From Pseudomethylobacillus aquaticus (GTDB lineage: Bacteria > Pseudomonadota > Gammaproteobacteria > Burkholderiales > Methylophilaceae): a DNA stretch of 64,000 bases. The stretch covers positions 62,001 to 126,000 of the forward strand of contig NZ_RJVP01000002.1 in assembly GCF_003730115.1 (NCBI RefSeq). The letters run 5' to 3'. Numbering within the stretch: the stretch's first letter is position 1; each line of letters opens with the position of its first letter. The translations under genes were made by a program, and so were the position numbers. Shown piece by piece: positions 43,216 to 53,527 of this stretch. The notes beneath the pieces were generated by a model. It searched no databases. It worked only from the letters and a program-made list of their open reading frames with translations, and was not told where the DNA came from.

Positions 43216-43488
43216 TTAGTTCAGTGCGTCCTTGAGTGCCTTGCCTGGACGGAATGCAGGGGCCTTGCGGGCAGCGATCTGCAGTTCAGCGCCAGTTTGT
43301 GGGTTGCGACCAGTGCGGGCTGCGCGCTCGGATACTGCAAAAGTACCGAAGCCGATCAGGGTTACACTGTCGCCCTTCTTCAGAGCGCTGGTGATGCTGT
43401 CAGTAAAAGCATCGATTACCTTGGCAGCAGCGGCTTTGCTGATATCGGCACTGGCGGCGATTTGCTCGATCAATTCTTGCTTGTTCAT
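43216..43488 (-). CDS. hupB: DNA-binding protein HU
   Basis: Small histone-like protein that bends and compacts DNA. The 90-residue product starts [24 protein letters not shown], has the [31 protein letters not shown]-arm region with the conserved RNPQTG tip, and ends [18 protein letters not shown] four codons upstream is possible, but the family starts at MNK. It stands alone on the minus strand; the single HU of many betaproteobacteria is of this form. Confidence 0.96.
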   Translation of the reverse strand: MNKQELIEQIAASADISKAAAAKVIDAFTDSITSALKKGDSVTLIGFGTFAVSERAARTGRNPQTGAELQIAARKAPAFRPGKALKDALN

Positions 43489-43799
43489 AGGAAAGATCAC
43501 TCTTAAAAAAGTTGGCGGAACACTATCTTAACCCAGTCATCAGGAATTGCTACTAGCTGAACACAGATTTTGTGCTGATTTACGGGGCTTTGTGGGGAAA
43601 ATGGTGGCGGGAATCATCCGCCAGTGCTGGTCTATACAAGTGCCAGCACGTTTAACCGGCCTTCTGGCTGCCGCTATAAAATGGCGGCGCCATCATGGAT
43701 CGCCTGAGTCTGTCCTCTATGGGGATAGCAGCCCAAGTGTGTCGCATGTAACGGAGTCAGGGCCTGTTATGTTGCATGTAACTTGATAGGGGATTCCCA
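43489..43799. other. Intergenic region between hupB and the toxin-antitoxin pair
   Basis: About 310 bases without a convincing gene. It must hold the hupB promoter at its left end and the mazE/mazF promoter and operator at its right end. A weak open frame at 43547-43786 has no family resemblance. The paired direct repeats near 43740-43782 are listed separately. Confidence 0.5.
43740..43782. promoter_or_regulatory. Candidate autoregulatory operator of the mazE/mazF pair
   Basis: TGTCGCATGTAAC (43740-43752) and TGTTGCATGTAAC (43770-43782) differ by one base and are exactly 30 bp apart, three helical turns. Each is nearly palindromic (GTTGCATGTAAC). The second ends 17 bases before the antitoxin start. 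Toxin-antitoxin complexes usually bind such repeats to repress their own operon. Confidence 0.6.
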
Positions 43800-44024
43800 A
43801 TGGGCACCAGACACGTTAACGCGAGAGTACAAAAGCACCGTAACGCACTGCGTGTGGCGGGATTGCGGCCAGTGCAAATCTGGGTACCTGATACACGCAG
43901 CCCGGACTTTGCTGAGGAATGCCGCCGTCAATGTCGCCTTGTTGCAGAGGCAGAAGTTGCAGATAGTGATTTGCAGGCGTTCATGGAAAAGGCGGTAGCC
44001 GATGTGGACGGCTGGACGGAGTGA
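43800..44024 (+). CDS. MazE-type antitoxin (DUF3018 family)
   Basis: 74-residue protein resembling the antitoxin MazE family once called DUF3018, with the conserved run KHRNALRVAGLRPVQIWVPDTR and PDFAEECRRQCRLVAEAE. The acidic C-terminus (DLQAFMEKAVADVDGWTE) is the part expected to wrap the toxin. ATAGGGGA lies six bases before the ATG. It overlaps the toxin gene by one base, as in coupled toxin-antitoxin operons. Confidence 0.9.
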   Translation: MGTRHVNARVQKHRNALRVAGLRPVQIWVPDTRSPDFAEECRRQCRLVAEAEVADSDLQAFMEKAVADVDGWTE

Positions 44025-44347
44025 TGCGTGGCGACCTGGTGACCATTGCCATGCAGGGTGATTTTGGGAAACCGTACCCAGCGCTGATAATTCAAGCAGA
44101 CCAGTTCAGCACACATGGCTCTGTCACCGTGTTACCCATAAGCAGCTTGCTGGTACCAGCGCCCTTGCTGCGGATCAATGTTCAGCCCAGCGCTGAAAAT
44201 GGCTTGCAGAAGCCATCACAAGTCATGGTAGACAAGGCGATAACGGTTAAGCGGGACAAAATCGGGCCAGTGTTCGGCCACCTGGACGCGAATACAACAC
44301 TGGAAGTTGAGCGATGCTTAGCCGTGTTTTTGGGGATCGCAAAGTAA
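44024..44347 (+). CDS. MazF/PemK-type mRNA interferase toxin
   Basis: 107-residue toxin of the CcdB/PemK fold, which cleaves RNA at short sites and stops growth until the antitoxin binds it. Family motifs are the start MRGDLVTIAMQGDFGKPYPALIIQ, the VTVLPISSLLV strand, and QVMVDKAITVKRDKIGPVFG with the conserved K-I-G near the catalytic face. The ATG at 44024 shares a base with the antitoxin stop (TGATG). Local GC is lower than in the neighbours (30 of 60 bases in 44041-44100), fitting acquisition by transfer. Confidence 0.9.
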   Translation: MRGDLVTIAMQGDFGKPYPALIIQADQFSTHGSVTVLPISSLLVPAPLLRINVQPSAENGLQKPSQVMVDKAITVKRDKIGPVFGHLDANTTLEVERCLAVFLGIAK

Positions 44348-44521
44348 AATCAACGTTACGGTCGCTACAGCATCTGCATAGCTTGAGGGCCAGTGATACC
44401 AGCGTGTTCAGATGCGACAAATGCTTCCACTTCGGAGATCGGATTTTGCCACCGTTACTGTGCCAAAGCGGCCCGGATAATGACCAGTTGAATATAAACG
44501 ACTGTTTTATATTGGATGTTG

Positions 44522-44597
44522 TGGTGCCGGAGATAGGAATCGAACCTACGACCTTCGCATTACGAATGCGCTGCTCTACCAACTGAGCTACACCGGC
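44522..44597 (-). tRNA. tRNA-Thr (anticodon CGT)
   Basis: The minus strand folds as a complete cloverleaf: acceptor GCCGGTG with CTCCGGC, D arm GCTC/GAGC, anticodon loop TTCGTAA giving anticodon CGT, T loop TTCGATT, discriminator A and encoded CCA. It closely follows E. coli thrW. The acceptor stem has a U-U mismatch at positions 6-67. Confidence 0.96.
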
Positions 44598-44662
44598 ACT
44601 TTGACTGAACGTTTTGGGGCAGACCGCGATTATACGGTTTCGCGCGGGCGGCGGCAAACCAC

Positions 44663-45820
44663 TTAATGCTTGTTGCTGTGGCCCAGCATGCCCAGAATCA
44701 CACGTACCATACCGAATACCAGCCAGGACACCACGCGCTTGCCCCAGCGCTCGCGTTCCCAGTCATCCGCATGCACCTGCTGGCCGCCGTCACGGATGGA
44801 GCGTTCGATATCGCTGCGCAGTTGCTGGCTGAAATCCGCGTCCAGCACCATCACATTGGCTTCACGCGCCAGCAGCAGGCTGAACGGGTCGATGTTGGAG
44901 GAGCCCACTGTGGCCCAACGCCCGTCGATCACCGCCACTTTGCTGTGCATGAAGCTCTTGTGGTATTCATGGATGACGATGCCTTCCCGCAGAAACTGGC
45001 GGTAGAAGGCATGCGTCGCCAGCATCAGCCAGTATTCCATGCGCCCCTGCAGCAACAGCCTGACCTTGACGCCACGTCTGGCGGCGGACACCAGCGCGCG
45101 GCGGAAGCGTCGTCCCGGTACGAAATAGGCGTTGGCGATGAGGATCTCTTCGCGCGCATTGCCGATGGCTTTGAGGTAAGCGCGCTCGATGGCGCGCCGG
45201 TTCAGCAGATTGTCGCGCACCACGAAAGCCGCCCGCAACTGCCCTGGCGGCGGGTTGTCAAGTAACGCCAGCGGTACGCGGCTGCTGTGCGTGCGCTGCA
45301 GATTGGCCCAGGAGATACGCTGCCACAGGCGCACGCAACTGGTGTGGATGTCCTTGACCAGCGGACCCTGCAAGCGCAGTGCGTAATCCACACGCGGCGG
45401 CATGCCGTTAGGTACGTTCAAATCGTCGATGATGTTGATGCCGCCCACGAAGGCGGTGGTGCCGTCGATGACGCTGACCTTGCGGTGCAGACGGCGCAGA
45501 CGGTTGCGTTGCAAGGTCCACGGCGAGATCTGCGGGCGGTAGAAGGTCACTTCGATGCCTTCGGCACGCATGCCGTCCAGCACGGTACGGGTCAGCTTGC
45601 GGCTGCCATAGCCGTCTAGCAGCACATGCACCGACACGCCGCGCTGCGCTGCGGCCTGCAGTGCTGCCGCTACGCGCAGACCGGTGTCGTCGGCCTCGAA
45701 GATAAAGGTCTGTAGATGCACTTCGTAGCGCGCGCTGGCGATGGCATCCAGCAAGGCGGGAAAGTATTCCTCGCCATTGCGCAGCAGCGTGATCTGGTTA
45801 TTGGCGACGAAGCGGGTCAT
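44663..45820 (-). CDS. clsB: Cardiolipin synthase B-type phospholipase D protein
   Basis: Phospholipase-D-fold enzyme, probably making cardiolipin from phosphatidylglycerol. The 385-residue product has two HKD motifs: HRKVSVIDGTTAFVGG (His112, Lys114, Asp119) and HSKVAVIDGRWATVGSSN (His292, Lys294, Asp299). It lacks N-terminal membrane helices, like ClsB, and ends with a short hydrophobic segment (VVSWLVFGMVRVILGML) likely to touch the membrane. It is 16 bases downstream of nadA and ends the aspS operon. Confidence 0.9.
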   Translation of the reverse strand: MTRFVANNQITLLRNGEEYFPALLDAIASARYEVHLQTFIFEADDTGLRVAAALQAAAQRGVSVHVLLDGYGSRKLTRTVLDGMRAEGIEVTFYRPQISPWTLQRNRLRRLHRKVSVIDGTTAFVGGINIIDDLNVPNGMPPRVDYALRLQGPLVKDIHTSCVRLWQRISWANLQRTHSSRVPLALLDNPPPGQLRAAFVVRDNLLNRRAIERAYLKAIGNAREEILIANAYFVPGRRFRRALVSAARRGVKVRLLLQGRMEYWLMLATHAFYRQFLREGIVIHEYHKSFMHSKVAVIDGRWATVGSSNIDPFSLLLAREANVMVLDADFSQQLRSDIERSIRDGGQQVHADDWERERWGKRVVSWLVFGMVRVILGMLGHSNKH

Positions 45821-45836
45821 GCCCTGCTGCGCAGAC

Positions 45837-46952
45837 CTAGGACGCGTCCAGCATGCGTTGCAGCGTCAGGCGGGCCAACTCGGCTTCGTGTTCCGGGACC
45901 TTGATCTGGTTCACCACCTTGCCCTCGGCCAGGTTCTCCAGCGTCCAGGCCAGGTGTTGCGGGTCGATGCGCGCCATGGTCGAGCATTCGCAGATCACAT
46001 GCGACATGAACTGCACGTGTTTGCCCTGCGGCTTCATCTGGTCGGCCAGACGGTTGACCAGATTCAGCTCGGTGCCCACCAGCCATTTACTGCCCGCGGG
46101 TGCATCGGAGACGGTCTTGAGGATGTATTCGGTGGAGCCCACATAATCCGAATTCAGGCACACCTCGAACGGCGACTCCGGGTGCGAGATCACAAAGCCA
46201 TCCGGATGCTCGGCGCGGAAGCGCGTGATGTTCTGCTCGCGGAACATCTGGTGCACGGCGCAGTGGCCCTTCCACAGCAGGATCTTGGCATTGCGGATCT
46301 GTTCTTCGGTGAGGCCGCCCATGGGCAGGTCCGGGTCCCACACGGGCATCTGTTCCAGCGGGATGCCCATCTTGTAACCGCTCCAGCGGCCCAGGTTCTG
46401 GTCCGGGAAGAACAGCACTTTTTCGCGCTGTGCGAATGCCCATTCGATGATCTTGGGGGCATTGGTGGAGGTGCAGACGATGCCGCCATGCTCGCCGCAG
46501 AAGGCTTTCAGATCGGCAGCCGAGTTGATGTAGGTGACCGGGGTGATGGTCGCGTCGAAATCCAGCACCTTGGCCAGCTCGCGGCGCGAACGTTCCACTT
46601 TGGCGAGGTTGGCCATGTCCGCCATGGAACAGCCCGCTGACAGATCGGGCAGGATGGCGATCTGCTCGGGGCGCGACAGGATATCGGCCACTTCGGCCAT
46701 GAAATGCACGCCCAGGAACACGATGAACTCGGCATCGGTGTCGGCGGCAAAGCGCGACAGTTTCAGCGAATCGCCGGTGTAATCGGCATGGCGGTAGACG
46801 CTTTCCTGCTGGTAATGGTGGCCGAGGATGACCAGGCGTTTGCCCAGCTTGGCCTTGGCCGCCAGGATGCGCGCTTGCAGCTCCTCTTCCTGAGTGGCCA
46901 GGTAGCGCTCGAATTTGATCGGCTCAGCCTTGATCATGGCGGCGGTTTCCAT
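45837..46952 (-). CDS. nadA: Quinolinate synthase
   Basis: 4Fe-4S enzyme condensing iminoaspartate with dihydroxyacetone phosphate to give quinolinate for NAD synthesis. From the ATG at 46952 the product has 371 residues with LGHHYQ, GVHFMAEVADIL, PDLSAGCSMADMA (one cluster cysteine) and SHVICECSTMARID; a further cysteine lies in GGIVCTSTNAPK. The start has AGGA 9 bases upstream; in-frame codons before it run into nudB and are not conserved. It lies between nudB and clsB in the operon. Confidence 0.95.
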   Translation of the reverse strand: METAAMIKAEPIKFERYLATQEEELQARILAAKAKLGKRLVILGHHYQQESVYRHADYTGDSLKLSRFAADTDAEFIVFLGVHFMAEVADILSRPEQIAILPDLSAGCSMADMANLAKVERSRRELAKVLDFDATITPVTYINSAADLKAFCGEHGGIVCTSTNAPKIIEWAFAQREKVLFFPDQNLGRWSGYKMGIPLEQMPVWDPDLPMGGLTEEQIRNAKILLWKGHCAVHQMFREQNITRFRAEHPDGFVISHPESPFEVCLNSDYVGSTEYILKTVSDAPAGSKWLVGTELNLVNRLADQMKPQGKHVQFMSHVICECSTMARIDPQHLAWTLENLAEGKVVNQIKVPEHEAELARLTLQRMLDAS

Positions 46953-46963
46953 CGTGTTCAGTC

Positions 46964-47413
46964 CTATAAGGTTAGTCCGTAGCGCAGGCCCAGGCGGCGT
47001 AGCGCATCGACATTGGTCCATGAGAACACCTGTGCAGCGGCGGTGCGCCAGTCCACCCAGGTGTACTGCAGATGTTCATCCGGCGCCAGCCTGACCGGCA
47101 GCGCGGCGGATAATTCCAGCCCGAACAGATGTTCGGTGTTTTCAGTGACGCCAGGCGCATAACGGTGGCGCCAGTGCGGGTAGATCTCGTAGACGTTGGA
47201 CGCCTGCATGTCGTAGAAGTTGTGATCCAGCGCCTGCAGGCCGGTCTCTTCCTGCACTTCGCGTATGGCGGCCTGCGCAGGTGTTTCGCCATCTTCCAGG
47301 CTGCCGGTCACCGATTGCCAGAAGCCGGGTTTGTCGGCACGTTCCAGCAGCAGCACTTGCAGATCGGAGGTGTGGATCAGCACCAGCGCCGAGATCGGAG
47401 TTTTATAACGCAC
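46964..47413 (-). CDS. nudB: Dihydroneopterin triphosphate diphosphatase (Nudix)
   Basis: 149-residue Nudix hydrolase, probably removing pyrophosphate from dihydroneopterin triphosphate in folate synthesis. The Nudix box is GSLEDGETPAQAAIREVQEE (about residues 37-56) followed by TGL. The aromatic tail WVDWRTAAAQVFSWTN fits NudB, and nudB commonly lies just past aspS in beta- and gammaproteobacteria. It overlaps the end of apt by one base and is followed by nadA after 11 bases. Confidence 0.9.
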   Translation of the reverse strand: MRYKTPISALVLIHTSDLQVLLLERADKPGFWQSVTGSLEDGETPAQAAIREVQEETGLQALDHNFYDMQASNVYEIYPHWRHRYAPGVTENTEHLFGLELSAALPVRLAPDEHLQYTWVDWRTAAAQVFSWTNVDALRRLGLRYGLTL

Positions 47414-47940
47414 TAATCGCCTTCGTATTCACACAGCGCGAACAGCGGGATGTCCGCAGTTTCCAACCGTTTGCGGCCACCCAGGCTGACCAGGTCGATG
47501 ACACAGGCACATTCCACCAGCGTCCCGCCCAGCTTGCTGATCAGCGTCGCTGCAGCGAGGGCGGTGCCGCCGGTCGCGACCAGGTCGTCCACCAGCAGCA
47601 CGCGTTCGCCCGGCGTGATGGCATCGGTGTGGATCTCCACCCGGTCGCTACCGTATTCCAGCTGGTAATCATGGCCCAGCGTCTCGGCAGGCAGCTTGCC
47701 CTGCTTGCGCACCGGCACGAAACCCACGCCCAGCTGATAGGCCAGTGGCGCACCCACCATGAAACCACGCGATTCTATGCCCACCACCTTGTCTATGCGC
47801 TGATCCGCATAGCGCTTGACCAGCGCATCCACCGTCACCTTGAGACCCAGCGGGTCTTTCAGCAGCGTGGTGATGTCACGAAACTGCACGCCCGGCTTGG
47901 GGTAATGCGGGATGGTGCGTATGAGAGACTTGATAGTCAT
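47413..47940 (-). CDS. apt: Adenine phosphoribosyltransferase
   Basis: Salvages adenine to AMP with PRPP. The 175-residue product has IRTIPHYPKPGVQFRDITTLL at the start, the flexible-loop region GFVPVRKQGKLP, and the PRPP-binding VLLVDDLVATGGTALAA. Length is normal. It starts 23 bases after the AT-rich nuclease-like gene and overlaps nudB by one base. Confidence 0.96.
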   Translation of the reverse strand: MTIKSLIRTIPHYPKPGVQFRDITTLLKDPLGLKVTVDALVKRYADQRIDKVVGIESRGFMVGAPLAYQLGVGFVPVRKQGKLPAETLGHDYQLEYGSDRVEIHTDAITPGERVLLVDDLVATGGTALAAATLISKLGGTLVECACVIDLVSLGGRKRLETADIPLFALCEYEGD

Positions 47941-47963
47941 TGGTAGCTTAAGTCTTGAACACT

Positions 47964-48764
47964 TTACCTAAACCATCTAATTATTTGCTCTCGAAAACCT
48001 TGTGAAACTTGTGTGGCTAGAAAATCGTTTAACCTACTTGGGTCGGGTTCATGTCTAGTAGGCTCAACTATTTCATCCCATGTTGCATAATCTTTAGGGT
48101 CACCAACTTGTATTACACCAATACCAAATTTTTTTGCTTCAGAAGATAACTCCTCAATTTGCACTTCTAGCAGATTCAGCTTGTTTGAAGGTACATGAAT
48201 AATTACATAAGCCCTCGTAGCCGCTCGCCTATGGGCAAGTGCTTCATATACAGCAGTTACGTCTATTGAATCAGAGGGCTTGACCTCAAAAGTAATAATT
48301 TCAAAATGCTTTCCGGGAACATATGGATAAGTTTTGTAGCTCGCAACCGTGATATCTGGTCTAGTCCACTTACCACCAGTGTTCCTTGCACCCTGCTTTC
48401 CGGTAATTTCCCCAACTAATGAATCAAGTTGATAATCTTTTGCCCACTGATCTTTAATCACATTATGGAGTGGTTCGTATAAATCCAGTTCAGCAATTCT
48501 GTCAGCATTTGACGCTGCCTCTTCATCCAAGGGGGCGCCTTCAACCAATTGGCTCACTTTAGTAACACTTCCACCCTTTCCCTTTGCTTTTGATAATTTG
48601 CCTTCCTCTATCAGTTTATTTCTGACAAACCAATAGACGTCATCTTTCAGCTTCAATTTTTTTTGTAATGACACATTTCCAATAGCTCCAACATCAGGAA
48701 TCTGACGCAGCATTTCCTCTCTATAATTCTTGAGTTGCTCGTCGGACATATTGTCGATAGTCAT
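47964..48764 (-). CDS. Hypothetical wHTH plus PD-(D/E)XK nuclease-like protein
   Basis: 266-residue protein I cannot assign to a named family. Residues about 12-70 look like a winged helix (GNVSLQKKLKLKDDVYWFVRNKLIEEGKLSKAKGK split over two helices and a wing). The second half has the layout of a PD-(D/E)XK nuclease: RPD (Asp137) before a strand, then ITFEVK (Glu160, Lys162) and an alpha helix with HRRAATRAYVIIHVP. It is far more AT-rich than its neighbours (25 G+C of 60 bases in 48301-48360 against 45 of 60 in 49261-49320), yet sits only 2 bases after aspS and 23 before apt. This suggests a transferred gene riding on a housekeeping operon. Nuclease activity is inference. Confidence 0.8.
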   Translation of the reverse strand: MTIDNMSDEQLKNYREEMLRQIPDVGAIGNVSLQKKLKLKDDVYWFVRNKLIEEGKLSKAKGKGGSVTKVSQLVEGAPLDEEAASNADRIAELDLYEPLHNVIKDQWAKDYQLDSLVGEITGKQGARNTGGKWTRPDITVASYKTYPYVPGKHFEIITFEVKPSDSIDVTAVYEALAHRRAATRAYVIIHVPSNKLNLLEVQIEELSSEAKKFGIGVIQVGDPKDYATWDEIVEPTRHEPDPSRLNDFLATQVSQGFREQIIRWFR

Positions 48765-48766
48765 AC

Positions 48767-50548
<1,782 letters not shown>

Positions 50549-50558
50549 ATTGAAATTC

Positions 50559-51179
50559 TTATTGGATGGGAGGTTGGAGAGGTGCGGGCTTGTCGGCAGG
50601 TGCGACGACGCCCATGGAAATAATGTATTTGAGTGCGGCATCCACGCTCATGTCCAGCTCGATCACGTCAGCGCGCGGCATCATCAGGAAGAAACCGGAA
50701 GTGGGGTTGGGCGTGGTCGGCACGTAGACGCTGACATAATCACCCTGCAGATGGTTCGCCACGTCCCCGCCGGGCTGGCCGGTCAGAAAGGCCACGGTCC
50801 AGCTGCCCTGGCGTGGATACTGCACCAGCAGGGCTTTGCGGAAGGCATTACCGGAGTCGGAGAACAGGGTGTCCGATACCTGCTTCACGCTGTTGTAGAT
50901 GCTTTTCACCACAGGCACGCGGCCGAGCAGGTTTTCCCACAGCAGGATCAGCTGTTTGCCGAAGAAATTGGTGGCGATGAGGCCGGTGCCGAAGATGATC
51001 AACAGGGTGAGGATGGCCCCTATGCCCGGAATGTCCTGCCCCAGCTGGGCTTCCGGACGCCACTCGTACGGCAGCAGCAGCAGGCTTTGATCCATGACTC
51101 CGATCAGGGTCTTCAGCACCCATACGGTGATGGACAGCGGGACCAGGACCAGCAGGCCAGTGATGAAGTAGCGTTTCAT
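50559..51179 (-). CDS. DUF502 membrane protein
   Basis: 206-residue protein with two membrane segments: [21 protein letters not shown] at the N-terminus and about residues 62-82 ([22 protein letters not shown]). A soluble domain follows with [18 protein letters not shown] and [27 protein letters not shown]. This matches DUF502, a conserved family usually encoded between fmdB and aspS, as here; its role is unknown. AAGG lies before the ATG at 51179, and an upstream start would overlap fmdB. Confidence 0.9.
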   Translation of the reverse strand: MKRYFITGLLVLVPLSITVWVLKTLIGVMDQSLLLLPYEWRPEAQLGQDIPGIGAILTLLIIFGTGLIATNFFGKQLILLWENLLGRVPVVKSIYNSVKQVSDTLFSDSGNAFRKALLVQYPRQGSWTVAFLTGQPGGDVANHLQGDYVSVYVPTTPNPTSGFFLMMPRADVIELDMSVDAALKYIISMGVVAPADKPAPLQPPIQ

Positions 51180-51186
51180 GTGGGCC

Positions 51187-51444
51187 TTAGTGGCAGGCGC
51201 AGCCAGGGTTGCAGGCGGCAGGTGCAGCGGCTTCTTCGGTCTTCTTGGCCGGCTTGCTGCCGCTGCCCTTGAAGTCAGTGGCATACCAGCCGGTGCCGTT
51301 GAGCTGGAAGCTCGGTGCCGACACTTGCTTGGAGAAGGTCTCTAGTCCGCAGGATGGGCAGGTGGTCAGGTTGGGTTCGCTGACCTTGCGCATCACTTCT
51401 TTTTTGCAGCCGCAGCTGCTGCACTGGTAATCGTAGATAGGCAT
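51187..51444 (-). CDS. FmdB-type zinc-ribbon protein
   Basis: 85-residue protein starting MPIYDYQCSSCGCKKEVMRK, with a zinc ribbon made of Cys8, Cys11, Cys29 and Cys32 (CPSCG). The tail contains additional cysteines (CNPGCACH) that resemble a second metal site. The family was named for a formamidase-linked regulator, but the general role is unknown. First gene of the fmdB-DUF502-aspS operon, 7 bases before DUF502. Confidence 0.9.
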   Translation of the reverse strand: MPIYDYQCSSCGCKKEVMRKVSEPNLTTCPSCGLETFSKQVSAPSFQLNGTGWYATDFKGSGSKPAKKTEEAAAPAACNPGCACH

Positions 51445-51543
51445 GACATCACCCCGAAAAAAGTCGAATTATACCCGAAGGCGCCAAGCTCTACATGGCG
51501 ATTAGCGGCAGATTATCAAGAGCTTAACGCGATTGTCAGCATG

Positions 51544-51568
51544 AAAAAGACCGGCCTAGGCCGGTCTT
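51544..51568 (-). terminator. Rho-independent terminator of ssb
   Basis: AAGACCGGCC and GGCCGGTCTT (51547-51556, 51559-51568) form a perfect 10-bp stem with a two-base centre; on the minus strand it runs into TTTTT. It lies 55 bases past the ssb stop. Confidence 0.88.
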
Positions 51569-51623
51569 GCTGAGCATCCACAGGGATGGCGGCCAATCAA
51601 CGGCACCAGCCCGGGTAGCGGCA

Positions 51624-52148
51624 TCAGAACGGGATGTCGTCCTCAAAGTCATCAAACCCGCCTGATTTTTTCGCCCCAGCGGCAGCAGTGCCAGCCGCTG
51701 CGCCTGCCGCAGCAGGTGCGCTGCGTTGGCTGGGTGCGGCGGCCCGTGCAGGCGGCGCCTGGTTGAAATCGTCCATGCCGCCGTCGTCCATGCCACCGTC
51801 GTAGCTGCCACCACTGCTACGTCCGCCCAGCATCTGCATGCGGTCGGCCACCACTTCGGTGGTCTGGCGCTCGTTGCCTTCCTTGTCCTGCCATTTGCGG
51901 GTTTGCAAGCGGCCTTCGATGTACACGCTGGAGCCCTTCTTCAGGTATTCACCGGCCACTTCGGCCTGTTTGCCGAACATGGAGATACGGTGCCATTCAG
52001 TGCGCTCCTGCTTCTGGCCGTTCTTGTCTTTCCAGCTGTCCGTGGTGGCGATGCTGAAGGATGCCAGCGCGTCACCGGAGGGCATGTAGCGCATTTCCGG
52101 GTCGCGTCCCAGGTTGCCGACCAGAATCACTTTGTTGACCGATGCCAT
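51624..52148 (-). CDS. ssb: Single-stranded DNA-binding protein
   Basis: Binds ssDNA in replication and repair. The 174-residue product has the OB fold ([58 protein letters not shown]), a Gly/Ala-rich disordered tail, and the acidic tip DFEDDIPF that recruits partner proteins such as PriA. Its ATG shares one base with the stop of the MFS gene (TAATG). The cluster ssb-MFS-uvrA is common in betaproteobacteria. Confidence 0.97.
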   Translation of the reverse strand: MASVNKVILVGNLGRDPEMRYMPSGDALASFSIATTDSWKDKNGQKQERTEWHRISMFGKQAEVAGEYLKKGSSVYIEGRLQTRKWQDKEGNERQTTEVVADRMQMLGGRSSGGSYDGGMDDGGMDDFNQAPPARAAAPSQRSAPAAAGAAAGTAAAGAKKSGGFDDFEDDIPF

Positions 52149-53527
52149 TATTCACTCCCTATCAATTGCAGTGCTTGCGTCTCGTCGAAAGCATGCTGCA
52201 TGTCTATCTTAAGTATAACCAAACCTTCGTCGGCAAGCACCACCGCTTCGCGTACACCTGCCAGTGTGCCCAGCGCTTTGGCCAGACTGGCGGCGGCTTC
52301 CGGGCTCATCTCGTCCACATGGTACATCTTGCTTTTGACCGCAGGTGGCGGCTGCATGCTGATGGCCAGCAGCAGCCAGATGCCCATCAGCACGCTGCAG
52401 AACAGGAACACCGAGGCATAACCGTAATAGTGCGACAGCACACCACCCAGAGTGCCACCGAGGAATATACCGATGGATTGTGCGGTGTTGTAGACCCCGA
52501 TGGCGGTACCTTTGGAGGCCGCCGGTGCCAGTTTGGAGATGATGGATGGCAGGCTGGCTTCCAGCACGTTGAAGGCAACGAAATAGGCTGACAGCGAGAG
52601 GATGATGCCCCAGAAGTGGGTGATGCTGGCAGCAAACATCAGTTGTGCCAGCAACATCACGCTGATGGCACCCACAAAGATCAGTTTGAGCTTGGCGCGC
52701 TTCTCGCCGTAGATGATGGCCGGCACCATGAGCACGAACGACAACACCATGATGGGCAGGTAGATCAGCCAGTGATCGTTCTCGCTCATGCCGCTGGTCT
52801 GCTTGATGGCGAACGGCACCACCACGAACATGGCCATCTGTGCCGCATGCAGCGCGAAGATGCCAAAATTCAGGCGCAGTAGTTGCTTGTTCCGCAGGAC
52901 ATCCTTGAGTTTGCTGGGCGCCGCTTCTGCATCGGAGTGAAAACGGCTGACCACCGGGTCGGGTACCAGGAATTTGACATCAAGGATGGCCAGTGCGGCC
53001 AGCGCGCCGGTAAGCAGGAAGATGCCGGGCACGCCGATCACCTGATTCAGCGCCGGGCCCAGGATCAGCGACAGCGCGAAGGTGACGCCTATGGTGCCGC
53101 CTATCATGGCCATGGCTTTGGTGCGGTGCTCTTCACGCGTGAGGTCGGCCACCAGCGCCGTGACCACGGCAGACACTGCACCTGCGCCCTGAATGGCGCG
53201 GCCGATGATGATGGTATAGAGGTTGTCGGCAAAGCCGGCCACCAGGCTGCCGATGACGAACAGCACCAGGCCGATGTAGATCATGCGCTTGCGGCCATAA
53301 CGGTCGGACGCCATGCCGAACGGCAGCTGGAACATGGCCTGGGTCAGGCCATAGGCGCCCAGCGCCAGGCCGATCAGCAGATGGCTATCGCCGCCGGGCA
53401 GGGTTTCTGCATAGATGGAGAAGATCGGCAGGATCAGGAACATGCCCAGCATGCGCAGGCCATAGATGGAGGCCAGGCTCATGCTGGCCCGCAACTCCAG
53501 CGAGGACATACGTTCTGAATGGGCCAT
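52148..53527 (-). CDS. MFS transporter with C-terminal soluble domain
   Basis: 459-residue inner-membrane protein with about 12 hydrophobic helices and the MFS signature between helices 2 and 3, [17 protein letters not shown] second clue is [27 protein letters not shown]. After the last helix (ending near residue 395, [11 protein letters not shown]) comes a soluble domain of about 60 residues ([39 protein letters not shown]) predicted as a beta-alpha-beta fold like a heavy-metal-associated domain but without the CxxC. The substrate is unknown. It is translationally linked to ssb. Confidence 0.88.
   Translation of the reverse strand: MAHSERMSSLELRASMSLASIYGLRMLGMFLILPIFSIYAETLPGGDSHLLIGLALGAYGLTQAMFQLPFGMASDRYGRKRMIYIGLVLFVIGSLVAGFADNLYTIIIGRAIQGAGAVSAVVTALVADLTREEHRTKAMAMIGGTIGVTFALSLILGPALNQVIGVPGIFLLTGALAALAILDVKFLVPDPVVSRFHSDAEAAPSKLKDVLRNKQLLRLNFGIFALHAAQMAMFVVVPFAIKQTSGMSENDHWLIYLPIMVLSFVLMVPAIIYGEKRAKLKLIFVGAISVMLLAQLMFAASITHFWGIILSLSAYFVAFNVLEASLPSIISKLAPAASKGTAIGVYNTAQSIGIFLGGTLGGVLSHYYGYASVFLFCSVLMGIWLLLAISMQPPPAVKSKMYHVDEMSPEAAASLAKALGTLAGVREAVVLADEGLVILKIDMQHAFDETQALQLIGSE

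Noticed and set aside
43547-43786. 79-codon open frame upstream of the antitoxin gene
   Set aside because: No family resemblance, no good ribosome binding site, and it covers the likely operator repeats.
44247-44657. Open frame of 136 codons across tRNA-Thr
   Set aside because: It contains the well-known tRNA-derived artefact VAQLVEQRIRNAKVVGSIP and overlaps the MazF-type gene antisense.
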